Source: Trema orientale
Lineage: Eukaryota; Streptophyta; Magnoliopsida; Rosales; Cannabaceae
Assembly (NCBI GenBank): GCA_002914845.1
Contig: JXTC01000041.1
Coordinates: 35,014 to 99,013, forward strand
Reading direction: 5' to 3'
DNA: 64,000 bases
Shown here: positions 12,514 to 24,396 of the stretch, piece by piece
Position numbering within the stretch: position 1 is the stretch's first letter
Layout: each line of letters starts with the position of its first letter
Notes under the pieces: model-generated
What the model was told of the DNA's origin: nothing
What the model saw: only the letters and a program-made list of their open reading frames with translations
Database searches by the model: none
Position numbers and translations under genes: made by a program

Positions 12514-12754
12514 CAATCGGTAGGTATTTTTTGTTTTATTTATTTATAGGTATTTTTTTTAGTCGTTGGATCAAATCAAACAATTACCATAATTTGAGTA
12601 GTTGAAAAAAAAAATAATAACAAAAATAAATACTCATTATTTAATAATTTTTTTTCTCCTCATCTTATCATGAAAAGACATACGTGACCAATTTGAATTC
12701 GCCAAAATAACGTCATAAGTAAAAAAAAAATATTTACTGGATTGGTTGGTGCCC
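12514..12754. mobile_element. MITE, TAGGTATTTTT family, diverged copy
   Basis: It carries TAGGTATTTTTT near the left end, then GTCGTTGGATCAAATC, and ends near ATATTTACTGGATTGGTTGG. The layout matches the better copies at 18159-18402 and 41331-41576. Confidence 0.5.
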
Positions 12755-14960
12755 ATATATATAATACTACAAAGATAAACATTTATTCTTTATCATACAT
12801 GTTTGTTACTAGAAATATCGGTCACGGGGCATAGATTCTACCTCCAAAAACTTCTTTACTATAACGATGACTTTCAAAAACTGCATTAAAGTTGAAAAGT
12901 AAAATAATACATTAATAAATAATGGATCATAAATATGGCTAGAAACAGAGTGAACAAATCGCGGATGTATGGATCACATTTGGACAATTAACTATATTAT
13001 TATGCCTAAAGCTAGGGAGTAGGGACCCATCTCTAACACTCTAATTGTGTACATGAAATTAATATTACGATCTTTACAAACATTTAAAATTTGTTACATT
13101 AATTGCGGCACACTATGATATGTAGCCACAAAATAAAACTTGTATGGTGATATTTTTTTTTGGATTTGGAACAAATCATAACCATACATAAAAGTTAATG
13201 TATCTATGTACCAAACGAAAATGCTACCACATATATGATCTCTCAAATTTCTTTTGCAATAATAGCCACATGATATTCTGATCAATTATCATGTCGAACA
13301 TGACTAAATCCCAAGTAAGTTCTTCAAGAAGATCCGCAATATGTTTGGCATTTCTATTAGTAGTAGAGCAGACCACCGTCCTTTTCCATCAAACGTGACC
13401 AATCTTAATCATGAACAAAAAAACAAACACATGTACAACCTTACAAAGAAAACCGCATACAGAACATAGGTGGTGAGAAGGTGCACTTCACCATCAATGA
13501 TCCTAGCTAGGCAAAGCATAAGTTATTTGACGCCAGGCATGACGTGATCTAAATTAAGAGTAATGTAGGCTAAAACATTGTGCAATCAAGCAAATTAAAC
13601 ATATCCTATTCCTAATTAATCGGTTTTTTTTTTTCATTTTTAAGGCTTTAATAATTAATTCGTTGACACTTGATGATAAAATTTCGTTCATAGTAGGTGA
13701 CTCCGATCATTCCATATCCATTAATCTAACATTAGTACATATATTTAATTTTGTTAGTGTACAAAGTCTTTTTGTCCATGGCAATATGATATCACGTGAT
13801 AAATAGTATATAAAACTATACATAATGTGATTAGTAGGCTAAATGCTTAATGCTATATAGTACATAAACATAATTGATCAGACTAAACGCTAAGTAGCAT
13901 TCAATTATTGCACGATAAATTGTCTGTTATGGATCAAATGTCTTAATATTTTACTAAGAAGAGTTTTAATAATAGAAACAAAACAAGCACACATATATTT
14001 ATATTGGTTAAATTGCATTTACTTTCAACCATTGTAAGTTTTATCTATGAATAAAAAGAAATAATATAGGAAAATATCACCACTCATACCGGGACGGAGG
14101 CGCTTGAGCCTTATTGGGACTTAAGCCCCCACTTCTTTTTATATTTTCTTTTCAAAGGCCAAAAAATTATATATTTATAGTGTTTTACTTTAAATTATAT
14201 GCAAAGTCCCACTCAAAAATAAAAAATTATAGAATAGTCCTTATAAATAGATAAAATGAAGTTCTAGTCCCATTAGACATAATTGCTAGCTCTGTCACTG
14301 CATTCATATCTTTTATATTATGCATATGCCTTAGAACAATGTTACGCCAAGCCAGTATATGTCATTATAAATAAGCTCCACATATTCAACATTGTGTTCC
14401 AAGCAAACTAATAATAATGACAATAATATATAGCATAGTCAACATATGAGATTCATAACCATTGTTAATAATGAATAGAACTATTTCTTTAATTATAAGC
14501 GAAAATATTAACATATTTATATTTTTGAGTGAATATTAGTATATACATTTATTATGATGTAACAATGTTTTAAACAGAATTTGGTCAAAATTTGCTTCTC
14601 AAAAGAGATGGTGGCACTTTGCCCCTGATTTTGTTTCTCATAGACTATGGAGACATGTATTCTTTGCCTTACTACTACTTCTATTGATGTACTCTTCTTT
14701 CTTGGCTATGGTTTTTCCTACTAGTTTTACATAGTCAGGTTTTAACGAGACACTGAGTAGTAGTTGTTTCTCTAAAATAGGGATTGTTTCCATCTTCAAT
14801 TGTTTTATCTTTTATAAACTCTTCTATCTATTTCTTGTTATTAATAAATTATTGAGTGTAGGAGAGATTGTCATCTTAGGTGTCAACTTAATTAAGATGC
14901 TTGAGTTCTATTATGATGATTCTCTTCTTACTTGGCTATATTTGTTTAAAAAATAAAAAA
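12755..14960. other. Intergenic, no gene recognised
   Basis: AT-rich DNA without a credible coding region. A stretch near 14088-14285 (CCGGGACGGAGGCGC to GCTAGCTCTGTCACTGC) may be an old short transposon, but its ends do not form convincing inverted repeats. Confidence 0.4.
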
Positions 14961-14964
14961 TAAA

Positions 14965-15262
14965 GGGGCTTATAGAAATATGACCAAATTTTGGGCTCAA
15001 TTTCAGTAAATGTCCTTTTGTCAAATGTTATAGCAAAATGTCCAGTATATATGCATATATACCAAGTGTAAAATTTTATATACCAAATATAATAAATTAT
15101 ATACCCAGTGCATTTCAATACCGTAACTAAAATTGGTAGATATGCGTATCTACCAAGTGTAAAAATATATATACCTGGACATTTAGCTATAAAATTTTAA
15201 AAGTGGACATCTACTTAATCAAATTTAAAATTTTGGTCATCCACCTAAATTTCTCAAAAATA
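14965..15262. repeat. Dispersed repeat family B, copy 1
   Basis: A fold-back repeat with GGGGCTTATAGAAATATGACC at the left and a mirrored tail ending in TTTTGGTCATCCACCTAAAT. Related sequence is at 25626-25880 and, reversed, at 33930-34235. It is non-coding. Confidence 0.6.
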
Positions 15263-15576
15263 AAAAATAAAAATCCGTCAATTGATTAGATACCTCGTCT
15301 TAAAAAATTATTATTATCCTTTTTTTCCTTGAAGTCCTAAAATTACTTGTTTCCCGTTGATGATCCAAAATCCTGTTTTCTCACGTCATGCAACAAGTCT
15401 TCTTCTATTTGAACCGGGTCAAAGAAATGGTTACTCTCTGGTCACAAACAGATTGATTGTGATCCGATCCTTAGGCCAAGTGCGGGGTTGGCTGAGTGGG
15501 CCCGGGAAATTGACAAGTGGACCAGTGGTTCCTTGCACTTGAATCAGACCGAACTCAGGGCTTTCACTATTATATA

Positions 15577-16241
15577 TAGGGGTGTCAATTCGTGTCGACG
15601 GGTCGGATTCGTGTCGGGTTGAAGTCTAATATATACATAAATTATGTCAACCCGAACCCGACCCGTGACCCGTCGTGTCAGAAAACCATCAACACTAACC
15701 CGACCCGCACCTAGAACGGGTTGACCCAAACCCGACCCGCACAACCCACTTTGGTGAATAACATCCAACTCACAACCCGATTTTGACCCGCCAACCCATT
15801 TTTGACCCGCCAACCCGCTATGACCCGTATTTTTTTAACTTATATTTTCTTTTTCTAAGGCTATTATTGTCTCATTTTAAAATAAATAAATTAGGGGTAA
15901 TTTATAAATATAATTAATAACTTATAATCTCAAACACTTACATTGTACAAATTAAATATATCTATAATAATAGTCATAAAAAAATTAAATAAAAAATATT
16001 TTTATAATTTAATTATATATATATTTGTTGGCGGGTCAAACGGGTCAAGTTCGTGTCAAGCGGATTGACCCGAACCTGACCCGTTTTTTATTCGTGTCAG
16101 ATTGGTCGACCTGAACCCGACCCGTTTTTTATTCGTGTCAGATTGGTCGACCTGAACCCGACCCGCACCCTTTTTTCTTCAACCCTAGCCTACAAAAAAT
16201 CGTGTCGTATCGTCGTGTTGTAACCCGAATTGCCACCCCTA
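15577..16241. mobile_element. hAT-type non-autonomous transposon
   Basis: Ends are TAGGGGTGTCAATTCG and CGAATTGCCACCCCTA, a 16-bp inverted repeat with one mismatch. It is flanked by a perfect 8-bp duplication ATTATATA (15569-15576 and 16242-16249), the hAT signature. Both subterminal zones are rich in GGGTCGGGT/ACCCGACCC words. A 41-bp direct duplication lies at about 16081-16162. No transposase is encoded in the 665 bp. Confidence 0.92.
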
Positions 16242-16249
16242 ATTATATA

Positions 16250-17856
16250 CATGAACGGCACCAAACGTGTCCTATTGTGAAGGGCATAGTGCAATTCTTT
16301 TCTCTGTATGGAGGAAAAAGAAAACATTTTTAGGAATTTAAATTTTTTTTGTTTGGATCCTGTTAAAGATTGAATGAAAAAGAATTTAGGAAGATTGTGG
16401 GGGAAGTTTAGAGTAATTTTGGATAATTTAAATTATAATAAAATGATTATGAGAGAAAAAAATGTTGAAAACTAAGTTTTATAGAATTCTAAAAAATTAT
16501 TTTTTCTCTTTTTCTTCTAATATTTCCCTCATAATTTCTTTCCCTACTAAAATCCAAGTTCCAAACATATCCAAAACAAATTTAAGAAATATCAACTATC
16601 GAGGTCCCAAAATAAGTTGTGAATTCTTTAAGGCGTTCTGGGGAATTGGATTTGTTATTTGAGAGAATTTAATGGTGCCTACCTAATTAGAAGTGATTGC
16701 CAGCAGAGAACTTATTTGTCCAAAGATTATATACTATTCTATGATTTGAAGTTTCATAGCGACGGATATGTTGAGGAGCTTTCGAATTTTAAATGCGTAA
16801 TCTTAATTGAACGGATGATTGTGATTTTCCGCCAACTTATTTTGACTAAAACGACGTAAGTAAATAAACATAAAATATAAATGATTTTGCATACCTGCCA
16901 TAGTTAGTGGTTTGCAAGAACCAAAAAACAAATGCAAAATTAAATCATCACATGAAAATATTGTTATGGTTTGGTAACATTTTTTTTTAAGACAAAAACG
17001 CCGAAATATAATTAACATTTTTTTCATAAAACAAAAATTTATCACTAAAATAACGTTTGATGAAATGACAAAAAGACACAAAAAGTAATCATAATAAAAA
17101 TCATTTCTCGATATAAGCCCTTTTATGAAAAAATTCAATGTCTATTGATTTCTCCATATATTCTTCATAATCATCTCTCTCCTCCTTTAATACTCACAAT
17201 ATTAGACTGTCTTTTCTTCTTCATTTAAATTTTGTTCATATACAACCATTCCCCGTCTTCAAGCAAAAAAAAAAAAAAAGAAGGGAACATTCCTCATGAA
17301 TAAACATATATTTAATTTGAACGAAAATATATTAACGCAATACACAGATTTAACATATACCTAATTTCTTAATTTTTCTCATAAGAAAACTATAGAATTT
17401 TGGTATAACCTTTGTCACTAAAGCAAATGTGATCACGTTAAAATGTAATTCATTTTTCTTTCCTTTTTCTTCTTTTTTTTCTTATATTGGCTAATTGGGA
17501 TTAGATCTAGCTACTACATATTCACTTCAACTTTCGCTAGACTTCAACAAAGTTACTACTTAGCAGCGCAACAGAACTTTTGGTAAACTGATCTAACAAA
17601 AATTAATTCCATCATAATACACTTGAAGATTTGTATCATTGTATCTTATGTACAATTTTTATGATGCACTCTATAAAATCAAAACGAAAAATTAGTACAG
17701 ATATGTAACTGATGATCTTGTTCCTTATTATTTCGGCCGGCTGGTACCACGCAATTGAGTCAAATGGTATAAATAATTAACATATATACATGCATAATAT
17801 TAGTACAAACTACTATAACACATAGATTTAATTGTACAACTATTAAAATATTTATG
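16250..17856. other. Intergenic, no feature recognised
   Basis: AT-rich DNA with short chance reading frames on both strands. Nothing resembles a known protein, RNA gene or repeat family. Confidence 0.45.
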
Positions 17857-18470
17857 CCTCAGTTTGTTTCACTCATTCCATTTCATTCAAATGAAAAACT
17901 CATTAAAATGGATGTTTGTTTCAACAATTCCAGTTTTTTAATTCAAATGGTCTTTTGGAATGTGTATTTATTTCAACAATTCTGTTTTTTTAAGTCAAAT
18001 GATTCATCAGTCACATCAACTATTGGAATGAGTTTTTTGTGTCTTACAATAAAAAAAGGGCCGAGGAGGTATTTTTGAATGGTCCATTCTAATGTCTCTC
18101 ATTCTAATTACAACTCATTTTACTTTATTTCACTTCAAATGTCTACTATTTAAATTATGGTTGCCAATCCAATAGGTATTTTTTTTTTTTACCTATGTAT
18201 TGGTATTTTTTTTTTTTAGCCGTTGGATCATCATCTAATGGTGATCCAACGGTTATAATGATGTGCATGAAAAGATGTGCATCATTAATGTTATTTCTCT
18301 CTCTTATTTTTTAATATAAAAAAAATATACAAGATAAATTTTAATTGGCCAAAACGATACCTATGTATAATTAAAAAAAAAATACCTACTGAATTAGTGC
18401 CCTTTAATTATAACTCATTCTATAATTTTTATTTAAATACACTCATTTAAATGGGTGAACTAAACGAGGG
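17857..18470. mobile_element. MITE carrying a nested second MITE
   Basis: The left end CCTCAGTTTGTTTCACTCAT mirrors the right end (revcomp CCTCGTTTAGTTCACCCAT). A separate element occupies 18159-18402 inside it. The outer element is non-coding. Confidence 0.6.
18159..18402. mobile_element. MITE, TAGGTATTTTT family, nested copy
   Basis: The left end GGTTGCCAATCCAATAGGTA mirrors the right end GTAGGTATTTTTTTT (revcomp). An inner GCCGTTGGATCATCATCTAA segment is shared with 41331-41576. It is inserted in the element at 17857-18470. Confidence 0.75.
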
Positions 18471-19305
18471 TTAACTAGAAGCTCATTAGCCAGGTTTAGA
18501 GCACTATATGCTTAAAGCTCAACTATGCTACAACATATACAGTACTTAAGCTTTTTGCCCAATAAAAGGCACATTTAGATAACATCAATGAAGGTGACAG
18601 ATGTCTTGGTTCTTTTGGCTGGGCTTTCACATGTCGTTTTGTCACTGATTTGTGATCTAAAACTTGGAACTGAACGGTCTCTAATATGGCACTTTTGGCG
18701 ATTTGGGTGGTAACATTGAAAAAGACTCGTTCAGGCCTTCTGGATTCAATACAAAGTTCTCTAATTCAAGTTTGAGATCACTAACCGGCCAACTTTCGAC
18801 CTCCTTTTATGGACTTCAGATTTTTCAGGCCAACCAAACAGAGATTCTCTGCACCAATTTTTAAGTCACTTGGGACAAAAAGCAAAAAAAGTTCCAAAAG
18901 ACGGTTCTGGAACTGTGAACACGTCTGATGGAGACAAATCTGGTAAAGGACGTTTTGCACGCATGAACTTCTGGATTGAGAGAAAAAATCTTGTTGGAAC
19001 TAATGAGAGAGTACTATACACAATGGGTTTTTTTTTTTTTTTTTTGAAAAAGAAAAAAAAATGATGGACACTCGAGTACTATGGATTAAAGCATAGCGTC
19101 CAAGAACTTTTTTCTTTAATTATCAGATCGTTTTTGTACCTATCCTTGCACGCGCCGAAATGCTAACGACAAATTTTCCAATAAAAGTTAAGAAAAAAAA
19201 ATGAATAAATATGCTCCTAAATTATCTTTTGCAAAAGATCTTCTTATGCTAGAAATTTAGTGTGTTTTCACCATTCAATTATGTTTCAATAATAAATTAA
19301 TTACT
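18471..19305. other. Intergenic, no feature recognised
   Basis: No confident gene. A reading frame at 18870-19064 ends in a poly-T/poly-A low-complexity run and has no recognisable similarity. Confidence 0.4.
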
Positions 19306-19308
19306 CCC

Positions 19309-19487
19309 AAAAGGATGGTCGAAGTGGCAAGGAGTTTGAACTTAAGGTCTTCTCTCTCTTAGGGATGGTGAGGTCATGAGTTCGAGCCCCTACGTCGCTC
19401 TTGGGAGTCCAACCGAATGAAGATGACTCTGGGAAGTGACCTGTCCCCGGGATCTCATCCGCCCATTTGTTTACCCAAAAAAAATAT
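19309..19487 (+). mobile_element. tRNA-derived SINE
   Basis: An A-box-like TGGTCGAAGTGG (19316-19327) and a B-box-like GAGTTCGAGCC (19378-19388) are spaced as in an internal RNA polymerase III promoter. A tRNA-unrelated body follows, and the unit ends in an A run near 19478-19486. It is moderately GC-rich in AT-rich surroundings. No clear target duplication was found. Confidence 0.65.
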
Positions 19488-20190
19488 TTATGTCTAGATT
19501 GATAAAGATAATGCTTTATATTGGATATTTCCTTTCTCGAAGTAGTACCCTTTTTTGCTTATTTCTTCCTTATCATATTTGAAATCTTCCGATTTCAAGA
19601 GAATTATACCTAGCTTGTCAGTGTATAATTTCATAAGAATAGTACCAAGCAAAAAATTATCGATTATAAACATTTAAATATATAAGGGAAGCGGATCCTT
19701 AGTCTTATTTACGTGCCTTTTTTCCTGTCTCTCCAATAGAATCATGACACCTCATGCATATCTTTTATTTCTTTAACGGCAAAATAAAATGTTGTCATTT
19801 TCTCTCCCTTCTTGGATTCCCCCCCCCCCCCTCTTCTTCTCTGAAGCCTTCAAAAATCTGAAACTGGGTGACGAACTAGCATCATCTTTAACCAAATCAA
19901 AAAAATGACCTTTTTTTGTTCTTACTTTTAAAAAAAATATATGAAAATTTCAGTGAAGGATTTTGGGTATGTTGACGGAGGTTTTGTCCAAATTTGCAAG
20001 CAGAATCAGACCAAATTGCATGCGATGACTGCTTAAAAAAGAAAATAAAAAAGAAAAGAGAAGACAAATTTTATAGTGGTTCAGTCCAAAAAAGATGGCC
20101 TACCTCCACTGTAATTCATTATTGAGGAGTGTTTACAAAGTGAGAGCATATCTTTTCTTAGTCTCTCCCTAAGATGTGACTAAGGACTCT

Positions 20191-20198
20191 TATTTATA
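20191..20198 (-). promoter_or_regulatory. TATA box in the 3' LTR
   Basis: Minus-strand TATAAATA lies between the tandem array (U3) and the LTR 3' end. The same motif is at the same place in the other LTR. Confidence 0.6.
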
Positions 20199-20509
20199 GA
20201 AGGAGAGTCCTAGTCACTTACAACTGTATGTACCGCATCAGGTGACATAATTATCTTAAAAATAATAAGGTAAATATAATTATTATTTAATGATCTAAAT
20301 TTGAAATAATTATCTTAATTCAAATGATAATTATCTTAATGTTAGTTGAAATATTCATATCCAAAGAATCAGTTGAGATCGCATGCGTTTTTGTATCAAT
20401 ATTTTGAATATTCCCTTACTAATTACTTTTATTCGTGAACAAACCAAAAATGAGCTTGCAACCTGTTAGCTGAAGAAAAGAAGCCCCACAAATCGTCACC
20501 TGACTAGAG

Positions 20510-20955
20510 AAAATGAGCTTGTAAATTGTCATCTGCCTGGAGTAAGTGAGCTTACAAAATGTAAGCAGAATGAAATAGGTGAGCTCACAAAATATGAGAA
20601 GAAGTAAAATGAGCTCACATATTGTAAGCAGAAATGAGTGAGCTCACAAAATGTAAGCAGAAACAAGTGAGCTCACAAAATGTAAGCAAAATCAAGTGAG
20701 CTCACAAAATATAAGCAGAAACAATTGAGCGAACAAAATGAGAGCAGAATCAAGTGAGAGCAGAATCAAGTGAGCTCACAATCAAGTGAGCTCACAAAAT
20801 GTAAGCAGAAACAATTGAGTTCACAAAATGATAGTAGAATCAAGTGAGCCCACAAAATGTAAGCAGAAATAAGTAAGCTCACAAAATGTAAGTAGAAGTA
20901 AAATGAGCTCACATATTGTAAGCAGAAATAAGTGAGCTCACAAATCATAAGTAGA
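20510..20955. repeat. 29-bp tandem array with TGAGCTCA core (3' LTR)
   Basis: About 16 head-to-tail units, many close to GTGAGCTCACAAAATGTAAG followed by CAGAAACAA. The core TGAGCTCA is a palindrome. Units vary by substitution, and two (about 20754-20785) are truncated. Apparent reading frames through the array are an artefact of the repeat. Confidence 0.9.
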
Positions 20956-21025
20956 ACTTCTCAAAAGGCATGCATTCGATTCTTGCTTGCACTTTCTTGT
21001 GATGACTAATTTTTTGCACACAACA

Positions 21026-21041
21026 TTTGCCCCCCAGCTTT
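21026..21041 (-). other. Polypurine tract
   Basis: Minus-strand AAAGCTGGGGGGCAAA directly abuts the 3' LTR, as expected for the plus-strand primer of reverse transcription. Confidence 0.85.
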
Positions 21042-21066
21042 CAAGGACTTTTATAAAGCCTTTGAG

Positions 21067-23410
21067 CTAACCAATTTGCTTGAATGAACCAACTGCAATC
21101 AGGAGTAAAATTGCACCTCGTGGGATGAGAAAGTCTCCTGTGAACCCATAGAGTGGAGTGACGACTGGTCTCAGGAGGTCTTCATTCAGTCCCATCTTCT
21201 TGTACGCGTCTAGATATAAGATGTCTGCAGCATTGCCATTGTCGACAAGTATTCTGTAGAGGTTGTTATTCCCTACTTTAGCTTTGATCATAAGGGCATC
21301 ATTATGAGGGTGGTGCACAAGTCGTGCATCCCCTTCAGTAAAAGGGATGTCATCACATTCTCTTGCAAATCTCCTGGTTGGCCTTTCACTAAGATGGTGA
21401 ATGTTGGTAAAGAGGCCGGTCTTGGCTTCTGTGACATATCTATTCTGAGCTCTTTTGGACTCACCCCTGATGTGTAAGCCAGCAAAAATAGTCCTAATGT
21501 CGCATACAATGTAATCTACTTGTCGCTTATCCTCTTCGCGTTCTCTTTGGTCACGAGTATTATTCTTGTGTGCAACAAACTCTTTTAGGTAACCCCTCTG
21601 AATTAAGTCTTCGACTTCATATTTGAGCGCAAAGCATCGGTTGGTGTCGTGCCCAATCTCTTTGTGGAATTGACAATATTTCTTTGGGTCTCTCCTCGAT
21701 GCTTCTATCTTGATAGGAGGCGGTGTCCTGTAGTTGAGTTTCTCTTTTAATACTGCATACACATGCTCCAAGGATACAGTCAACTCGGTGAAGTTGTTGT
21801 AATGCGGAATTGACGATCTATCATTATTACATGACTTCTTGGGAGAAGATTCACGTTTGTTGTTATTCTTTCTCTTGCAGTCATCACTTTTTGAGTCATT
21901 ATTCACAGGTTGTTGCGCGCTCGAATTTTTTGGGGAGTTGTCATCTTTGGTCTTGCGCAGTGCTTCCCTCGAACTTTCCACTCTCATATGTTCATTAGCT
22001 CTTCTATAGAATTCTGTCATGGTTTTGCAATCTCGCCTTTGGAGTTCTTCCCAGAAGGTTTCATCTTGCACTCCTGCAGTCATATATGTGAGCACGGTCT
22101 CATCTGGTGCATGACGGACATGCGCCAGTTCTATGTTGAATCTGGAGAGGTAAGACTTAAGGGTCTCATTAGCTCCTTGCCTAACACTGGATAGGTGAGC
22201 TAATGGCAGGCCGAATTATTTGGTAGACTGGTAATGCCTAAGGAATGCGGTACTGAATTGAGGCCATGTAGTGATGGAGCTGACCTCGAGAGATCTGAAC
22301 CATCTTTTGGCACCCTTAGTGAAAGTTACTGCAAAGCAACGATATTTAGCAAGATTTGAGACCTGATGGAGTTCCATTAGGTCATTGAAGTGGTCTAGAT
22401 GTTCTTGCGGGTCACTCCTTCCTTCATAAGGTGTCATTGTTGGCATTTTAAAGTTGGGTGGTGACGCCGCTTCCCGTATATCTCGATTGAAACGAGAATC
22501 ACGGTATCCTACATTGAGTTCATCTTCCTGTGCCTTTAGCGCCTCGAGTGCATCCTTTAGATCATTCATTTTTTTCCCTCCCACACGTTACCCATAAGGG
22601 CTGGAGACAGAAGTGACTGAATGAGTAGGCGATCGATTTCTCTATGGTCGTCATTCACAGAGTCGATGGTTAGCATTTCTTTGCTCATTGTACTGTAATA
22701 CCGAACTTGGTTGTGAGTTGTGATGATCAGTCTCCCACTATTCATGCATGCGACTTTCCTCACGTTGCTCGTTGATGTGGTTTCTGAGATCATTTTAACC
22801 TCCGAGTCTATTGAAGACATTCTTTTGTTGTTCAGCTTAGTCATTGTCTTCGTGGCGTGGTAATCTGTCTCGTAAATCTTGACTGCGTGGCAACCTATTT
22901 CTGATATCTTCATTTTGCACATCTTGAAATCGCATGCGAGGTGCACTTACGCCAGTACGAGTGTTGTCTTGTTGTGCGCTGCTAGTTCCGGACCTTCTGG
23001 GGAGAGATCTCCTCTGTTGGTTGCGTACAAATCGACCGCATGCAATTCTCTCAATAGGAATTACACCTTCAGGAATAGGTACTTGTTGAGCAGTAGTGAT
23101 TCCTTGTAGCAAGGTGTTTAGGGTATCTTAGAGATTACCCAAAGCAGTAGTGATTTGTTCGTTGTTAAGCACTTGACTTCTGGCGGTTCCGGCTGCATTC
23201 GAGCCGATAAGTCCTGTTATTGCGTGCACCAAGAGGAGCCACTGGATCCGTCGACGGATTAACGGTGGCAGGAAGGGTCGTTTGGTCTCTTTGTTATGCG
23301 TTGCTAGCAGTCAGAGCAGTTCCCTGGTTACGTACCTGTGTAGTGGTTGTAGCGGCAGTAGTAGCCTCGCGGGAAGCTCTTTGGGAATTGGCAGTTGTTC
23401 AATTTGCCAT
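21067..23410 (-). pseudogene. gag with truncated protease, decayed
   Basis: The coding strand starts with ATG at 23410 (MAN, followed almost at once by TGA). It runs through a low-complexity N-terminal part rich in Q, R and N (about 23110-22830). The clean gag core spans 22584-22216, with FKMPTMTPYEGRSDPQEHLD and KGAKRWFRSLE. TAA at 22216-22218 interrupts it, and the same frame resumes and runs to 21067. The second part holds FNIELAHVRHAPDETVLTYM, a lysine/asparagine-rich stretch and the knuckle-like KYCQFHKEIGHDTNRC. The end is the start of a retropepsin-like domain with ILVDNGNAADILYLDAYKKM, where DNG stands for the usual active-site DTG/DSG. The protein stops at FKQIG, before the rest of protease. 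Other stops and at least one frame change lie upstream of 22584. Confidence 0.85.
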
Positions 23411-23442
23411 GGTAGATTCAGATGAGGGTTTGCTGGAATAGC

Positions 23443-23458
23443 CCTCCTTCTAGCGCCA
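23443..23458 (-). other. Primer-binding site of the gag-only element
   Basis: Minus-strand TGGCGCTAGAAGGAGG begins two bases inside the 5' LTR end (CAACA, TT, TGGCGC). A TGG start fits the complement of a tRNA CCA end. The matching tRNA was not identified. Confidence 0.7.
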
Positions 23459-23693
23459 AATGTTGACGGAGGTTTTATCAACAAAAATTATGACCAAATT
23501 TGCAATCAGAATCAGACCAAATTGCATGCGATGATTGCTTAAAAAAGAAAATAAAAAAGAAAAGAGAAGACGAATTTTATAGTGGTTCAGCCCAAAAAAG
23601 ATGGCCTACGTCCACTGTAGTTCATTATTGAGGAGTGTTTACAAAATGAGAGCATATCTTTTAGCCTCTCCTTAAGATGTGACTGAGGACTCT

Positions 23694-23701
23694 TATTTAT
23701 A
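23694..23701 (-). promoter_or_regulatory. TATA box in the 5' LTR
   Basis: Minus-strand TATAAATA, downstream of the U3 array, in the position expected to start element transcription. Confidence 0.65.
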
Positions 23702-24029
23702 GAAGGAGAGTCCTAGTCACTTACAATTGTATGTATCGCATCAGGTGACATAATTATCTTAAAAATAATAAGGTAAATACAATTATTATTTAATGATCTA
23801 AATTTAAAATAATTATCTAAATTTTAATTAATTATCTTAATTCAAATGATAATTATCTTAATGTTGGTTGAAATATCCATATACAAAGAATCAGTTGAGA
23901 TCGCATGCGTTTTCGTATCAGTATTTTGAATATTCCTTTACTAATTGCTTTCATTCGTGAACAAACGAAAAATGAGCTTGCAACTTGTTAGCTGAAGAAA
24001 AGAAGCCCCACAAATTCTCACCTGACTAG

Positions 24030-24396
24030 AGAAAATGAGCTTGCAAATTGTCATCGAGCTGGAGTAAGTGAGCTTGCAAAATATAAACAGAATGAAATAG
24101 GTGAGCTCACAAAATATGAGCAGAAGTAAAATGAGCTCACATATTGTAAGCAGAAATGAGTGAGCTCACAAAATGTAAGCAGAATCAAGTGAACTCACAA
24201 AATATAAGCAGAAATAATTGAGCGAACAAAATGAGAGCAGAATCAAGTGAGAGCAGGTGAGCTCACAAAATGAGATCAGAATCAAGTGAGCCCACAAAAT
24301 GTAAGCAGAAACAAGTGAGCTCACAAAATGTAAATAGAAGTAAAATGAGCTCACATATTGTAAGCAGAAATAAGTGAGCTCACAAATCATAAGTAG
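24030..24396. repeat. 29-bp tandem array with TGAGCTCA core (5' LTR)
   Basis: About 13 units of the array found in the 3' LTR, in the same variant order but two to three units shorter. The size difference accounts for most of the LTR length difference. Confidence 0.9.

Larger units (their letters stand above)
19970..21025 (-). repeat. 3' LTR of the gag-only element
   Basis: This is 1056 bp with TGTTGACGG...CACACAACA ends. It lacks about 15 bases present near the start of the other LTR (the TCAACAAAAATTATG stretch at 23478). It has a longer tandem array at 20510-20955 than its partner. Confidence 0.93.

Noticed and set aside
14088-14285. Possible MITE with GGACGGAGGCGC start
   Set aside because: The two proposed ends do not pair well enough and no target duplication was found.
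20766-20948. Minus-strand frame of 60 codons with repeating FC/VSS/ELT pattern (a similar one at 24166-24390)
   Set aside because: It is a read-through of the 29-bp LTR tandem array, not a gene.
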